Source of the DNA: Pseudomonas sp. ANT_H4 | GTDB lineage: Bacteria > Pseudomonadota > Gammaproteobacteria > Pseudomonadales > Pseudomonadaceae | DNA: 64,000 nt | NCBI RefSeq assembly: GCF_008369295.1 | Contig: NZ_VOBG01000017.1 | Span: forward strand, 1-64,000 | Reading direction: 5' to 3' | Part shown: positions 1 through 8,979 of the stretch, piece after piece | Position numbering within the stretch: position 1 is the stretch's first letter | Layout: each line of letters begins with the position of its first letter | Notes under the pieces: model-generated | The model's database searches: none | The model's input: only the letters and a program-made list of their open reading frames with translations | What the model was told of the DNA's origin: nothing | Position numbers and translations under genes: made by a program

Positions 1-127
1 TGAACGCCTACCGCAAGCTACTTCGGTAGAAGACTTCGAAGCCTTGCTGCCGTGGAACTGCTCGCCAGAAATGCCACGGTAACCATTAAGCCCATCGTTT
101 GGTATGTGGGGTTTATGAGGCGCTTAC
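1..127 (+). mobile_element. Right end of an IS66-family insertion sequence (continues left of window)
   Basis: The first bases encode the C-terminus of an IS66-type transposase. About 20 bases after its stop comes a terminal-repeat-like sequence at 102-127 that, read on the minus strand, begins GTAAGCGCCTCATAAACC. IS66 elements characteristically end in GTAA. The element therefore seems to stop at base 127, inside the 5' part of the following transporter gene. The family normally makes an 8-bp target duplication; its right copy would be GCTGGTCG at 128-135, with the partner outside the window. Confidence 0.7.
2..82 (+). CDS. IS66 family transposase (TnpC), C-terminal end only
   Basis: An open frame runs in from the left edge of the window and ends with TAA at 80-82. 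The 26 visible residues include ERLPQATSVEDFEALLPWNC and match the typical last residues of IS66 TnpC transposases. Only the tail can be seen, so the integrity of the transposase cannot be judged. Its stop lies 45 bp before the inferred right end of the element, as usual for this family. Confidence 0.75.
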   Translation, partial: ERLPQATSVEDFEALLPWNCSPEMPR

Positions 128-1283
128 GCTGGTCGCGCCACTGGTGGCTTTTGTATTCCTGTTAGTTGGCGCCGCGTTCCTGCAAAACAGCGTCGGCTCG
201 CGCCAAGTGCTGTTGCTGGTGGTCGGCGCGGCGCTGGGTTTGACGCTTTATCACGCAGCCTTCGGTTTTACGTCGGCCTGGCGGGTGTTCATCAATGATC
301 GGCGTGGCGCGGGTTTGCGTGCGCAAATGGTGATGCTGGCGGTGGCGGTGCTGCTGTTCTTCCCTGCACTGGGGGCGGGCACTCTGTTCGGTCAGCCAGT
401 GGTCGGGTTGGTGGCGCCGGCCGGGATTTCGGTGGTGTTCGGTGCGTTCATTTTCGGCATCGGCATGCAGTTGGGCGGCGGATGTGCGTCAGGCACCTTG
501 TTCACCGTGGGCGGCGGTAATGCGCGCATGCTGGTGACCTTGTTCTTCTTTATCTGCGGTTCGTTGATCGCCACTCACCACGTTGACTGGTGGTTTTCTC
601 TGCCCTCGTTCCCGGCGACTTCCATCGTCAAAAGTTTCGGCGTGGTTCCGGCATTGCTCGTGAGCCTGGCCGTGTTCGGGATGATTGCGGCTGTGACCGT
701 ACGGCTGGAAAAGGGCCGTCATGGGCAGCTTGAAAAGGGCGTGACCAGCGAGCACCAAGGTCTGCGCCGCTTCTTGCGCGGGCCGTGGCCATTGGTATGG
801 GGTGCAATTGGATTGGCCCTGCTCAACTACGCCACTCTGGCGCTGGCCGGGCGGCCGTGGGGCATTACTTCGGCGTTCGCGCTGTGGGGCGCCAAGGCTG
901 CTAGCGGGTTGGGCGTCGATGTCGGCAGTTGGGTGTTCTGGCAGATCCCGGGTAATGCCAAAGCCCTGGCCGCGCCGGTGTGGGAAGACATCACCAGCGT
1001 CATGGACATCGGCATCATCCTCGGTGCGCTATTGGCCGCAGGCTTGGCCGGGCGTTTTGCACCCAACCTGAAAATTCCGGCCCGTTCGCTGTTCGCGGCG
1101 GTGATTGGTGGCCTGCTGCTCGGTTATGGTTCGCGCCTGGCATACGGTTGCAACATCGGCGCGTACTTCAGTGGCATCGCCTCGGGCAGCCTGCATGGCT
1201 GGCTGTGGTTAGTGGCTGCGTTTATCGGTAATAGCGTGGGCGTGCGTCTGCGGCCGTTTTTCTTTGGGGCCGAGCGTCGGTAA
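99..1283 (+). CDS. YeeE/YedE family membrane protein (thiosulfate/sulfur-compound transporter type), 5' end replaced by an IS end
   Basis: A highly hydrophobic protein of about 390 residues with many membrane segments. It carries the two Cys-containing signatures of the YeeE/YedE (TsuA-like) family, GGGCASGTLFTVGGG around Cys129 and YGCNIGAYFSG around Cys351. Characterised members import thiosulfate or related sulfur species; the substrate here is not known. No ATG begins the frame. The only upstream start is TTG at 99, which lies inside the IS66 terminal repeat, so about the first ten residues (MVCGVYEALT) come from IS DNA. Family-like sequence starts at LVAPLVAFVFLLVG. The native start and promoter have probably been lost, so the gene may be silent or driven from the IS. 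Confidence 0.75.
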   Translation: MVCGVYEALTLVAPLVAFVFLLVGAAFLQNSVGSRQVLLLVVGAALGLTLYHAAFGFTSAWRVFINDRRGAGLRAQMVMLAVAVLLFFPALGAGTLFGQPVVGLVAPAGISVVFGAFIFGIGMQLGGGCASGTLFTVGGGNARMLVTLFFFICGSLIATHHVDWWFSLPSFPATSIVKSFGVVPALLVSLAVFGMIAAVTVRLEKGRHGQLEKGVTSEHQGLRRFLRGPWPLVWGAIGLALLNYATLALAGRPWGITSAFALWGAKAASGLGVDVGSWVFWQIPGNAKALAAPVWEDITSVMDIGIILGALLAAGLAGRFAPNLKIPARSLFAAVIGGLLLGYGSRLAYGCNIGAYFSGIASGSLHGWLWLVAAFIGNSVGVRLRPFFFGAERR

Positions 1284-1297
1284 TTGGCGTTGGGCGG

Positions 1298-1480
1298 TTG
1301 CTGAGAAATCTGCGGCTGGCAGCCGATAAACCTCGACTGCCGGCCTTGGTACTGTTCTACGGGATCAAAGAGCATGGGCTTCCCGAGGCATACATCAGTC
1401 CCCTCGAAACGAGCGCTGCCAAGATCGATGCCGATGCACTAAGAACCGAGAAGAATTTCGCCCTTACTAATGCCGGCTAA
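1298..1480 (+). pseudogene. Short unrecognised ORF, possibly the 3' remnant of a gamma-glutamylcyclotransferase-like gene
   Basis: A 60-codon frame with only a TTG start and no clear ribosome-binding site. The stretch EHGLPEAYISPLE is loosely like the GLPxxYI segment near the end of gamma-glutamylcyclotransferase-type proteins, but the match is short and by eye. The frame stays open from the end of the YeeE gene, so it could equally be chance coding. No function is claimed. Confidence 0.2.
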
Positions 1481-1517
1481 CCAGTCAATCAAGACCTTAC
1501 AAGCTGAGTAGAAAAAC

Positions 1518-1679
1518 ATGAATCGTCGTAAAAAAATAAAGCAGCTATTAAAGGCTCACGCCAAAAAGGCTAGTGCCAAATTGGCACCGCCAAGCAAGTC
1601 TAAATACATTAGTAAAGCTGACCAATTGAAACTAGCTGCTGAATCCAGTCACGACTCAATCATTTCCTCTGAGAGCTGA
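1518..1679 (+). CDS. Small Lys-rich DUF2986-type protein
   Basis: A 53-residue protein beginning MNRRKKIKQLLKAHAKKASA and containing KYISKADQLKLA. This very basic start and the YISKAD motif are typical of the DUF2986 family of small proteins in Pseudomonas and related gammaproteobacteria, whose function is unknown. The first half is rich in Lys and Arg and the tail is acidic and Ser-rich. An AG-rich run upstream of ATG 1518 may serve for ribosome binding. It stands alone between the YeeE gene and a convergent small gene. Confidence 0.65.
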   Translation: MNRRKKIKQLLKAHAKKASAKLAPPSKSKYISKADQLKLAAESSHDSIISSES

Positions 1680-1876
1680 TCTTAGGTATTGCGATGGCAC
1701 GTACCGCGAGAACGCGGCCGAACAATGCAGTCAACGTCGCTCTCTTCGGGTGCTGGACGCTGCAAATTCCACTACGAAGGGAGGTTTAGGTCATTTCGTA
1801 TGGTTCGCGGCAACCCAGGCACCTTCGACATATACGCCCGTTTGAGCACGGACTGTCCCCTTTAGTCCGTTAACCG

Positions 1877-2242
1877 CTATGCGGCAAGCTCGACGTAGCT
1901 TGACTCCCCTCCTCCAGTCGCGCCCGACAACCAACCCCATATGAAGGTCAGAGTGGTACGTCCTGCGTGATCAACGCCTACCTTGCCACGAGACCAGCCG
2001 GCAAGAATCTCGCCATCCGTAGTTAAGCACTGATAAAGAAGCTCAATGGTATCGGGGCCTGTTGCACGCCCGACTTGATTACCCATGCGGATCCGGCCGC
2101 CTTGGTAAGTGCCCGAAATGGCATTTTCCTCGACATGGTAATGAAATACTGTGCCTGCACCGGATAGCCCGTGGGTGTTGTCCGCTACCGTAAATCGGCG
2201 ATTGTTCAAACGCTCGCTGATTTGAGAAAAGGGGGTTTCCAT
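1877..2242 (-). CDS. Small beta-rich hypothetical protein of the type often labelled 'N-acetylglutamate synthase'
   Basis: A 121-residue protein built of short alternating polar and hydrophobic strands with many Gly turns, for example TVFHYHVEENAISGTYQGG, GNQVGRATG and LTFIWGWLSG. The pattern FHYHxxxxxxxxTYxGGxIxxG, followed by a WxWxSG-like end, resembles small bacterial proteins annotated, probably wrongly, as N-acetylglutamate synthase. No acetyltransferase motif is visible and no signal peptide is present. AAAGGA lies ten bases before ATG 2242. It is monocistronic and convergent with its left neighbour. Function unknown. Confidence 0.5.
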   Translation of the reverse strand: METPFSQISERLNNRRFTVADNTHGLSGAGTVFHYHVEENAISGTYQGGRIRMGNQVGRATGPDTIELLYQCLTTDGEILAGWSRGKVGVDHAGRTTLTFIWGWLSGATGGGESSYVELAA

Positions 2243-2698
2243 AAATGTCGCGTCCTTTAGTCGAGATGTTCCATTCCAGCCTTCGATTATCTTAAGCCAT
2301 TTTTTCGCGACTGCAGAAAGCGCTGCTTTGGCTATCTCTGAAGCTGCGAACCCACGACGATAAAAAGCAAGATGGGTTCACCTCCGACCAAAAAAGGGGC
2401 ACTGTTCGTTCTGCATGGTGGACTCCATCTTGTATCCAAGCTGGAGTCCTCTAAAGCAAGCCGTGGCCAACGGCTAAACAGTCAATGAATACAGGCTTTG
2501 GCCAGACTAAAGAACGTTGGCATCTCAGGTAAAGCCCCCTAATGAAACAGTAAGGCCTGCTTTCGGTGCAGCATGGAGAACCCATACGGTTGCAGGTGGC
2601 GCGATACCGGCCTATGTTCCAGACAGTGCATTGTCTGCAACCACCACCCGCAGGCTGCTGTCGATCCAATACGATTACCCCCGTAGTGAGGTAAAGAC
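2243..2698. other. Intergenic stretch upstream of the transsulfuration operon; no gene seen
   Basis: About 456 bases without a convincing coding frame. The short frames here lack family resemblance and codon bias. The right end must hold the promoter of the following operon; a GAGG element lies just before its ATG at 2699. No clear sigma-70 boxes or transposon ends could be assigned. Confidence 0.5.
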
Positions 2699-4075
2699 AT
2701 GCCGAACGATTCCCGCCCCGCCGTGCTCGAACTGATCGGTAATACGCCGCTGGTGCGTGTCAGCCGTTTCGATACTGGCCCGTGCACCCTGTTCCTCAAG
2801 CTCGAATCCCAGAACCCCGGCGGCTCGATCAAGGATCGCATCGGCCTGGCGATGATCGATGCCGCCGAGCGCGATGGTCGGCTGCGCCCCGGCGGCACCA
2901 TCGTCGAGGCCACCGCTGGCAACACCGGGCTGGGCCTGGCCCTGGTGGGCCGGGCCAAGGGTTATCGAGTGGTGCTGGTGGTACCGGACAAAATGTCCAC
3001 GGAAAAAGTCCTGCACCTCAAGGCCATGGGCGCCGAGGTGCACATTACCCGCTCCGACGTCGGTAAGGGCCATCCCGAATACTACCAGGACGTGGCGGCG
3101 CGGATGGCGCGGGGCATTCCCGACGCATTTTTCGCCGACCAGTTCAATAACCCGGCCAACCCGCTGGCCCACGAGACCAGCACCGCGCCGGAGATCTGGG
3201 CGCAGACTCAGCATGACCTGGACGCTATCGTCGTCGGTGTCGGCTCAGCCGGCACGCTAACCGGGCTGACCCGCTTCTTCAAACGCGTGCAACCGAACCT
3301 GGCCATGGTACTGGCCGACCCGGTGGGTTCAGTGGTTGCCGAATACAGCCGCAGCGCCACCCTCGGCACGCCAGGTTCATGGGCGGTAGAAGGCATCGGC
3401 GAAGACTTCATTCCGTCGATTGCCGACCTGTCCAGTGTGCGCCAGGCCTACTCCATCAGCGACGAAGAAAGCTTCGACCATGCCCGCCAACTGTTGCGCG
3501 CCGAAGGCATTCTCGGCGGCTCTTCCACCGGCACCCTCCTCGCCGCCGCACTGCGTTACTGCCGCGAGCAAACCGAGCCCAAGCGTGTTGTGACCTTCGT
3601 CTGCGACACCGGCACTCGCTACCTGTCCAAGGTCTACAACGACCAATGGATGAACGATCAGGGGCTGTTGCAGTACAAGCACTACGGCGACCTGCGCGAC
3701 CTGATCGCCCGGCGCTTCGAGGATGGCCGGGTGATCAGCGTAGGCCCGGACGACACCCTGCTCACCGCCTTTCAGCGCATGCGCCTGGCGGATGTTTCGC
3801 AACTGCCAGTGCTGGTGGACGGCCAGCGGCTGGTAGGCGTGATCGACGAGTCAGACATCTTGCTCGGCATCCACCACGACGCCTCGCACTTTCACATGAC
3901 CGTGGCCAGCGCCATGACCAACACCCTGCAAACCCTGGCCCCCAGCGCCAGCCTGGCGCAACTGCAGGCAGAACTGGACCGCGGCCTGGTGGCAATCATC
4001 GCCGACGCTACAGGCTTCCATGGCCTGATTACCCGCGTCGACCTGCTTAATCATTTACGGAGATCCCTTGCATGA
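2699..4075 (+). CDS. cbs: Cystathionine beta-synthase with C-terminal CBS-domain pair
   Basis: A PLP enzyme of fold type II that condenses serine (or O-acetylserine) with homocysteine to cystathionine, the first step of reverse transsulfuration in the cytoplasm. The N-terminal 330 residues are the catalytic domain: ELIGNTPLVR, then NPGGSIKDR with the PLP lysine at Lys45, the substrate loop EATAGNTGLGLAL, and GGSSTGT, the phosphate-binding loop. Residues from about 335 to 458 form a tandem CBS module (GRVISVGPDDTLLTAF and VASAMTNTLQTLAPSASLAQ), as in eukaryotic CBS. No heme-binding N-terminal extension is present. ATG 2699 follows GAGGTAAAG. Its stop overlaps the start of the next gene by four bases (ATGA), so the two are translationally coupled. 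Confidence 0.9.
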   Translation: MPNDSRPAVLELIGNTPLVRVSRFDTGPCTLFLKLESQNPGGSIKDRIGLAMIDAAERDGRLRPGGTIVEATAGNTGLGLALVGRAKGYRVVLVVPDKMSTEKVLHLKAMGAEVHITRSDVGKGHPEYYQDVAARMARGIPDAFFADQFNNPANPLAHETSTAPEIWAQTQHDLDAIVVGVGSAGTLTGLTRFFKRVQPNLAMVLADPVGSVVAEYSRSATLGTPGSWAVEGIGEDFIPSIADLSSVRQAYSISDEESFDHARQLLRAEGILGGSSTGTLLAAALRYCREQTEPKRVVTFVCDTGTRYLSKVYNDQWMNDQGLLQYKHYGDLRDLIARRFEDGRVISVGPDDTLLTAFQRMRLADVSQLPVLVDGQRLVGVIDESDILLGIHHDASHFHMTVASAMTNTLQTLAPSASLAQLQAELDRGLVAIIADATGFHGLITRVDLLNHLRRSLA

Positions 4076-5238
4076 GTCAGCACGATAAAAGCGCCTTCGC
4101 CACCCGCGTCATCCACGCAGGGCAAACGCCAGACCCCACCACCGGCGCGCTGATGCCGCCGATCTACGCCAACTCCACCTATTTGCAAGAGAGCCCCGGC
4201 GTGCACAAGGGTTTTGACTACGGTCGCTCCCACAACCCCACGCGCTTTGCCCTGGAGCATTGCGTGGCCGACCTTGAGGGCGGCACCCAGGCCTTCGCCT
4301 TTGCTTCCGGGCTGGCGGCGATTTCCACCGTGCTTGAGCTGCTTGATGCAGGCTCGCATATCGTCTCCGGCAATGACCTGTACGGCGGCACCTTCCGCCT
4401 GTTCGACAAGGTGCGCCAACGCAGCGCCGGGCATCACTTCAGCTTCGTCGACCTGACGGACCTGGCGGTTTTCGAAGCATCATTGCAGGCCGACACGCGC
4501 ATGGTCTGGGTCGAAACACCGAGCAATCCCCTGCTGAGCCTCACCGACCTTGGCGCCATCTCACGCATCTGCCGCGACCGGGGCATCCTCTGTGTCGCCG
4601 ACAACACCTTTGCCAGCCCGTGGATTCAACGCCCGCTGGAACTAGGCTTCGACATCGTGGTGCACTCGACCACCAAGTACCTTAACGGCCACTCCGACGT
4701 CATCGGTGGCATCGCGATAGTCGGACAAAACCCGGAACTGGCCGAGCGTCTGGGCTTCCTGCAAAACTCGGTGGGCGCCATCGCCGGCCCCTTCGACGCG
4801 TTCCTCACCCTGCGCGGGGTCAAGACCCTGGCGCTGCGCATGGAGCGCCACTGCAGCAACGCCCTGGAACTGGCGCAATGGCTGGAGCAGCAGCCGCAGG
4901 TAGCACGCGTCTACTATCCGGGCCTGCCTTCGCACCCGCAGCACGTACTGGCTCGCCGGCAGATGCGCGGCTTCGGCGGGATGATTTCGGTGGACCTGAA
5001 CAGCGATTTGGCCGGGGTCCGGCGCTTCCTCGAAAACGTCAAGATCTTCGCCTTGGCCGAGAGCCTGGGCGGCGTGGAAAGCTTGATCGAACATCCAGCT
5101 ATCATGACCCATGCCAGCATCCCGGCCGAAACCAGGGCGCAGTTGGGCATCGGCGATGGGTTGGTGCGGTTGTCGGTGGGCGTGGAAGCGGTTGAGGATT
5201 TGCGGACGGACTTGGCTCAGGCACTGGCACGGATCTGA
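4072..5238 (+). CDS. Trans-sulfuration family PLP enzyme, probably cystathionine gamma-lyase
   Basis: A 388-residue Cys/Met-metabolism PLP enzyme. The PLP lysine is Lys202 in HSTTKYLNGHSDV, with the DNTFASPWIQRPLELG segment before it and FDYGRSHNPTR for cofactor phosphate contact. The family includes gamma-synthases, beta-lyases and gamma-lyases. Coupling to cystathionine beta-synthase (start ATG inside the preceding stop) argues for cystathionine gamma-lyase, which releases cysteine, 2-oxobutanoate and ammonia. Together the two genes turn homocysteine into cysteine. Family assignment is firm; reaction type rests on context. Confidence 0.85.
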   Translation: MSQHDKSAFATRVIHAGQTPDPTTGALMPPIYANSTYLQESPGVHKGFDYGRSHNPTRFALEHCVADLEGGTQAFAFASGLAAISTVLELLDAGSHIVSGNDLYGGTFRLFDKVRQRSAGHHFSFVDLTDLAVFEASLQADTRMVWVETPSNPLLSLTDLGAISRICRDRGILCVADNTFASPWIQRPLELGFDIVVHSTTKYLNGHSDVIGGIAIVGQNPELAERLGFLQNSVGAIAGPFDAFLTLRGVKTLALRMERHCSNALELAQWLEQQPQVARVYYPGLPSHPQHVLARRQMRGFGGMISVDLNSDLAGVRRFLENVKIFALAESLGGVESLIEHPAIMTHASIPAETRAQLGIGDGLVRLSVGVEAVEDLRTDLAQALARI

Positions 5239-5344
5239 GGGATGGTTGAAGGCTGCCTTTATTGAGGGGCGGCTTTCGGCCAGAAGCGGATACTCGGACA
5301 AGATTCGAGGGCACCATAAATCCAAACAAAAAAGAGTAGTGGAC

Positions 5345-5436
5345 ATGAAATAGGAGTTTACCCTCCGAACTGCACAACCAGGAGATGGCCAAGCTATTTT
5401 CCATGCCACTCGGCAATCGGTTGCCGAGCTGTCGAA
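5345..5436 (+). pseudogene. N-terminal fragment of a GNAT-type acetyltransferase, cut by IS3-type DNA
   Basis: Read from ATG 5345, an amber codon occurs at the third position, after which the same frame reads EFTLRTAQPGDGQAIFHATR followed by QSVAELS. This is the typical start of a GNAT N-acetyltransferase (beta1, alpha1). Homology stops where IS3-type transposase sequence begins, near 5440. The gene thus has an early stop and has lost about 80 percent of its length. The fragment is short, so the family call is tentative. Confidence 0.4.
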
Positions 5437-5439
5437 CGG

Positions 5440-6096
5440 ACTGAAGACGGTGAGCAACTCGGTCGATTCAAAGTGCGCAGTTTGATGCGTGAGCTTGATT
5501 TAGTCAGTAAACAACCCGGCTCACATACCTATAAACGAGCGACAGTAGAAAGACTCGATATCCCAAACACCTTGAACCGAGAGTTTGATGTGCCGGCTTC
5601 CAATCAAGTCTGGTGTGGAGACATTACCTACATTTGGGTGCAAGGAAGGTGGCATTACTTGGCCGTCGTCCTGGATCTTTGTACGCGCCGGATAGTGGGT
5701 TGGGCGCTGTCGGAAAAACCGGACGCCTAACTCGTGATCCGGGCCCTGCATATGGCCTACGAGCAGCGTGGCAGACCTTCGGATCTGCTGTTCCACTCGG
5801 ATCAAGGATCGCAATATGCAAGCCGGTTATTTCGCCAGCGGTTGTGACGATACCGCATACGTCAGAGCATGAGTCGCCGGGGAAATTGCTGGGACAATGC
5901 GCCGATGGAGCGGGTATTCCGGAGTTTGAAAACTGAATGGATACCGACCTTAGGTTATAGAGCTACGCAGGAAGCACAGCGCGACATAAGCCATTTTTTT
6001 ATGCATCGGTACAACTGGATTCGACCGCATCAGTTCAACGGCGGGCTGGCGCCAGCGTGGGCCGAGGAAAAACTCAACATCGTGTCCGGGGTTAGT
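5440..6096 (+). pseudogene. IS3-family transposase OrfB remnant (rve integrase core), two in-frame stops
   Basis: A single reading frame gives recognisable IS3-type OrfB: RELDLVSKQPGSHTYKRATV, then WCGDITYIWVQGRWHYLAVV with the first catalytic Asp of the DDE core, LFHSDQGSQYAS with the second, and MSRRGNCWDNAPMERVFRSL with the catalytic Glu region. The frame is broken by TAA at 5728-5730 and by TGA in place of the expected Trp in RQRL-W-RYRI, near 5845. OrfA and the N-terminal helix-turn-helix part are absent. Near the end, VSGVS runs on past the usual stop to 6180. It marks the left border of the AT-rich island. Confidence 0.8.
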
Positions 6097-6343
6097 TGGC
6101 CACTACATCTGGAATGCAAAGGGAGAGGATATCTTGAACAAGATACAGCGAGCCCGAGAGGCAATGGCCTTGCAGGCTAATGGGTAAATTATTTCGAGAA
6201 CAGCACACTATTGCAAACAGGATCACCTAAGTTACGGAAGGCCAACCTTTGTACCGATTTCAATAGAAAAAAACAATTTCCGTAAGACCTCTCATGCTTA
6301 TCGGGTCAAAATATATGGCATATTTTTTCTTAAAGGTAATACC

Positions 6344-6823
6344 ATGAACAGAAAAATTGATCGTCAAACCCACTCCTTGGGCAGGTCGTTGAAGTTCATG
6401 ACCTACAACCCATTATCATTCTCTCAAAATATTCATCATGAACTTAGTTTGTTGGTTCGCGATGCACTGACCGAACTGGGAGTTCCAGACCGCTTATTGC
6501 ACGATTTTGACTCACACTCAACCATAGCTATTGATATGAATGAAGAGCGATCTATTAATATTTCACTGGTCGACGATCGCCTCTTCATTTGGTCATTTAT
6601 CCCGATTAGCGAAGAGCTATTAATAGACAATTCCAAGAGCATCATACCCGTCATTACAACCGCAATGGAGCACATTGAAACGGGCCACTTAACGCTAGGT
6701 AAATGCAATGATGGCTTCGAATTAAAAGCGTTAGTTAATCCGCTTGCATTAGTTGAAAACAAACTCAGCCAAGTCATCTATAACTTCCATAGCGCACTGA
6801 AGATAATATCTAACCACCGATGA
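6344..6823 (+). CDS. Type III secretion chaperone-like protein (class I, InvB/CesT type)
   Basis: A 159-residue mildly acidic protein whose layout fits class I type III secretion chaperones: a helix (HHELSLLVRDALTELGVPD), strands (STIAIDMNEERSINISLV, DRLFIWSFIP), a central helix, and a last strand-helix unit (LALVENKLSQVIYNFHSALK). Such proteins dimerise and hold one or more effectors for export. AAAGG lies eight bases before ATG 6344; a second Met at codon 19 (6398) is a possible start but has a weaker site. It is 13 bp upstream of the next gene, the usual chaperone-effector arrangement. The segment is AT-rich, unlike the flanking chromosome. No secretion apparatus genes are in the window. 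Confidence 0.5.
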   Translation: MNRKIDRQTHSLGRSLKFMTYNPLSFSQNIHHELSLLVRDALTELGVPDRLLHDFDSHSTIAIDMNEERSINISLVDDRLFIWSFIPISEELLIDNSKSIIPVITTAMEHIETGHLTLGKCNDGFELKALVNPLALVENKLSQVIYNFHSALKIISNHR

Positions 6824-6836
6824 AAGAGGATATTTA

Positions 6837-7661
6837 ATGCTGGAAATTAAAGTCAATCACATCGCTCAGGTCAGCGTACACCAAGCAGAACAGCAGGATA
6901 AACCACCATCACTACCGGTTAAAACTATAAAAAATTCCCCAAGCATGATGCGTTTCAAAGAGACCGCACAATTCATAATAGAAATGATGCCAAGAAAAAA
7001 TTATGGGGAAGCAGGTGCTAGCCAAAAGTACTGGCTGGAAATTAAAGATCCAAAGCATCGCGATCGTATTTCGCTGAACGGCCTTGATGCACAGTCCGGT
7101 GCATTAAGTGCATGGTTGGAAGACGTTAATAACAAGACTGGGCTATTCCAATGGATTGATCAACATCCCGATGTTGAAATCAATACGCTCAAGAATAAAC
7201 CTAAGCACCCTCTATCTCTGGATGTCGGCTATATCAATTATCTGTCCCCAGACCAGGCCACTGACTATTGGGTAACTATTTCACAAGGTGAATGGAAAAC
7301 CGGGAATAAATTATTGAATACGACACATCTACCAAGCAAGGCCGGGATGGAGGGCCACGCTGCTATCGTTATCCATCGCGACGGAAATATCTTTGTTCAC
7401 CCGTATGAAAAAGGGAAATGGCAACATACTTCGACGACAGAAGGTAAGCCGGTTTTATCAGCGGGTATGATACTCATTGAGCAAGGAAAAGCGAAATCAT
7501 TTTATCTGGATTCCGGCCACTATATGCCGCAGCGACCTCAACTCGAACATCTTTTAGCTCGATTGGCGGCACAAGGCGTCAATATCAACGAACTCGATAT
7601 CCACGCCAAGCATATCGCGCAGAATGATATAAAAGCACTAGTGAGGCAGTATTCTCGCTAA
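6837..7661 (+). CDS. Effector-like protein of unknown function with a C-terminal SGHY-P motif
   Basis: A 274-residue soluble protein without signal peptide or membrane segment, 13 bp after the chaperone-like gene and preceded by AAGAGG. The N-terminal 50 residues are polar and unstructured-looking, as in type III secretion signals. The C-terminal third has HAAIVIHRDGNIFVHPYEKG, then GKPVLSAGMILIEQG and YLDSGHYMP. This block (GxxVxxAGxIxxxxGxxxxxxxxSGHYxP), followed by an Asn/Leu-rich helix, recurs in various bacterial effectors and toxins. It does not identify the activity by itself. AT-rich composition points to horizontal transfer. The effector role is inference from neighbours. Confidence 0.5.
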   Translation: MLEIKVNHIAQVSVHQAEQQDKPPSLPVKTIKNSPSMMRFKETAQFIIEMMPRKNYGEAGASQKYWLEIKDPKHRDRISLNGLDAQSGALSAWLEDVNNKTGLFQWIDQHPDVEINTLKNKPKHPLSLDVGYINYLSPDQATDYWVTISQGEWKTGNKLLNTTHLPSKAGMEGHAAIVIHRDGNIFVHPYEKGKWQHTSTTEGKPVLSAGMILIEQGKAKSFYLDSGHYMPQRPQLEHLLARLAAQGVNINELDIHAKHIAQNDIKALVRQYSR

Positions 7662-7736
7662 CTCTGCTGCTTACCAAGAAGGCACCTAATAATACAAATC
7701 CAATCAACTCAACTATATTTATCAAGGATATAGGCA

Positions 7737-8869
7737 ATGACCCAAATCCATGCATTGCATCGTTCTACCTCTATTATACCGACTGAGCAAAGTCATCAGC
7801 GCAATCAGACCCTAAAGGTACAGGCGGTGCACAACACTCAAAACTCGCCGATGCGCAGAACGCTGGACGCCTATGGTATAGATGATAATCGGAGAAGGTT
7901 AAGCCAGCTAAATCAGGAGAAGTATCATGTATTGGTTAAAAAAGACCGCTCAGGCACCCCTGATTTAACCCACGGCGCCTATGTATCTAAACAGGGTGAA
8001 GATGACTATGGCAACTTTAACTGGTTAAATCCAAAGGGCCTGATGAAATATCAAACCAAAGATGTCGCTGTTATCACCTTTACGAATAAAGATCAGCTAA
8101 CACAGCTCAGCGATACCTACTCGGAGACTCCCTTGCCGGATTTTCTCATTAGGACACTCAATGCAGAAGCCTGTCTGGATACTCATCTTTATCGCCGGAA
8201 TGCGAGTCTGGCTCAGTTTATCTCGCCGATCGATCACACGCAGCATGGCTATCTCATTAGCCCCAATACACCGTACTGTGATGCAAAAGTGTTAGATACC
8301 TATGTCAATGCTCCCGAGACACTCAAAAATAGCAAACATGGCATCATTTTGTGTACCTACGCGATTCATCCGGGATCCAGTCCTCGTTTCTGGAGGCGCG
8401 ACATCATCAATCTGGCTCCGAAAGGCTTGAAGCAAGCCAGCAGACACCACAAAAGACGATCGATAAAAAAACACAGATTGACTCCTTGACCAGCATTTTA
8501 AGTTTAAAACAAGAACATCTTCCGCAGCTCGAAAAATTGCGGCAAGGGACATTGCAACATCTTCGAAATGTCTATGCTGTAGATGAACATGGTAATACCA
8601 GAATGTTCTTTCATTTTCCCGTCGCAGAAAAAACCGCCACGCTCCACTTGCACACTTGGGTTAACAAAGGCGATCATCCGCTAAATGAGCCTAGGTCTTT
8701 CGATCTCGATACGATTATTGCGCAACTTAAGTCTGGAAAAGAGATCAGCGATCTTGTCCTTAACCGAAATGAAGGATCCTATTTTTTACCTACCTCGGAT
8801 TCCATTAAGAATATTAGCGGCATTCCATTTAAAGGTGTGCACGACAATATTCTAAACCTGCCCTTGTAA
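7737..8869 (+). pseudogene. DcpS-like (scavenger mRNA-decapping enzyme-like, HIT fold) protein, copy 1, frameshifted
   Basis: Two overlapping frames, 7737-8489 and an open frame ending at 8869, together make one protein of about 377 residues that aligns throughout with the gene at 8980. The switch is a -1 shift somewhere between 8351 and 8489. The second part resembles the C-terminal half of eukaryotic DcpS: SLTSILSLKQEHLPQLEKLR (DcpS: SLRDLTxEHLPLLRN), MFFHFP, then TLHLHTWVNKGDHPL with His codons at 8645 and 8651, and RSFDLDTIIAQL (DcpS RAHLLxxVIxNL). The proline nine residues after the last His is also kept. AAGGAT precedes ATG 7737. No slippery heptamer is evident, so the shift looks like a mutation. 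Confidence 0.6.
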
Positions 8870-8979
8870 TCGATTATGCCCGTTCTTTTGCACGTTGCAG
8901 TACGATCAGGCAGGCCTTAGCTACTGAGCGCAGCCAACGTACCTGAAACTTGCAGTATGACAATTACAGGAGATAACTA

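Noticed and set aside
8351..8489. Programmed -1 frameshift in DcpS-like copy 1
   Set aside because: No X-XXY-YYZ slippery heptamer or obvious pseudoknot in the overlap, and the paralogue is broken in a different way. A mutation is simpler.
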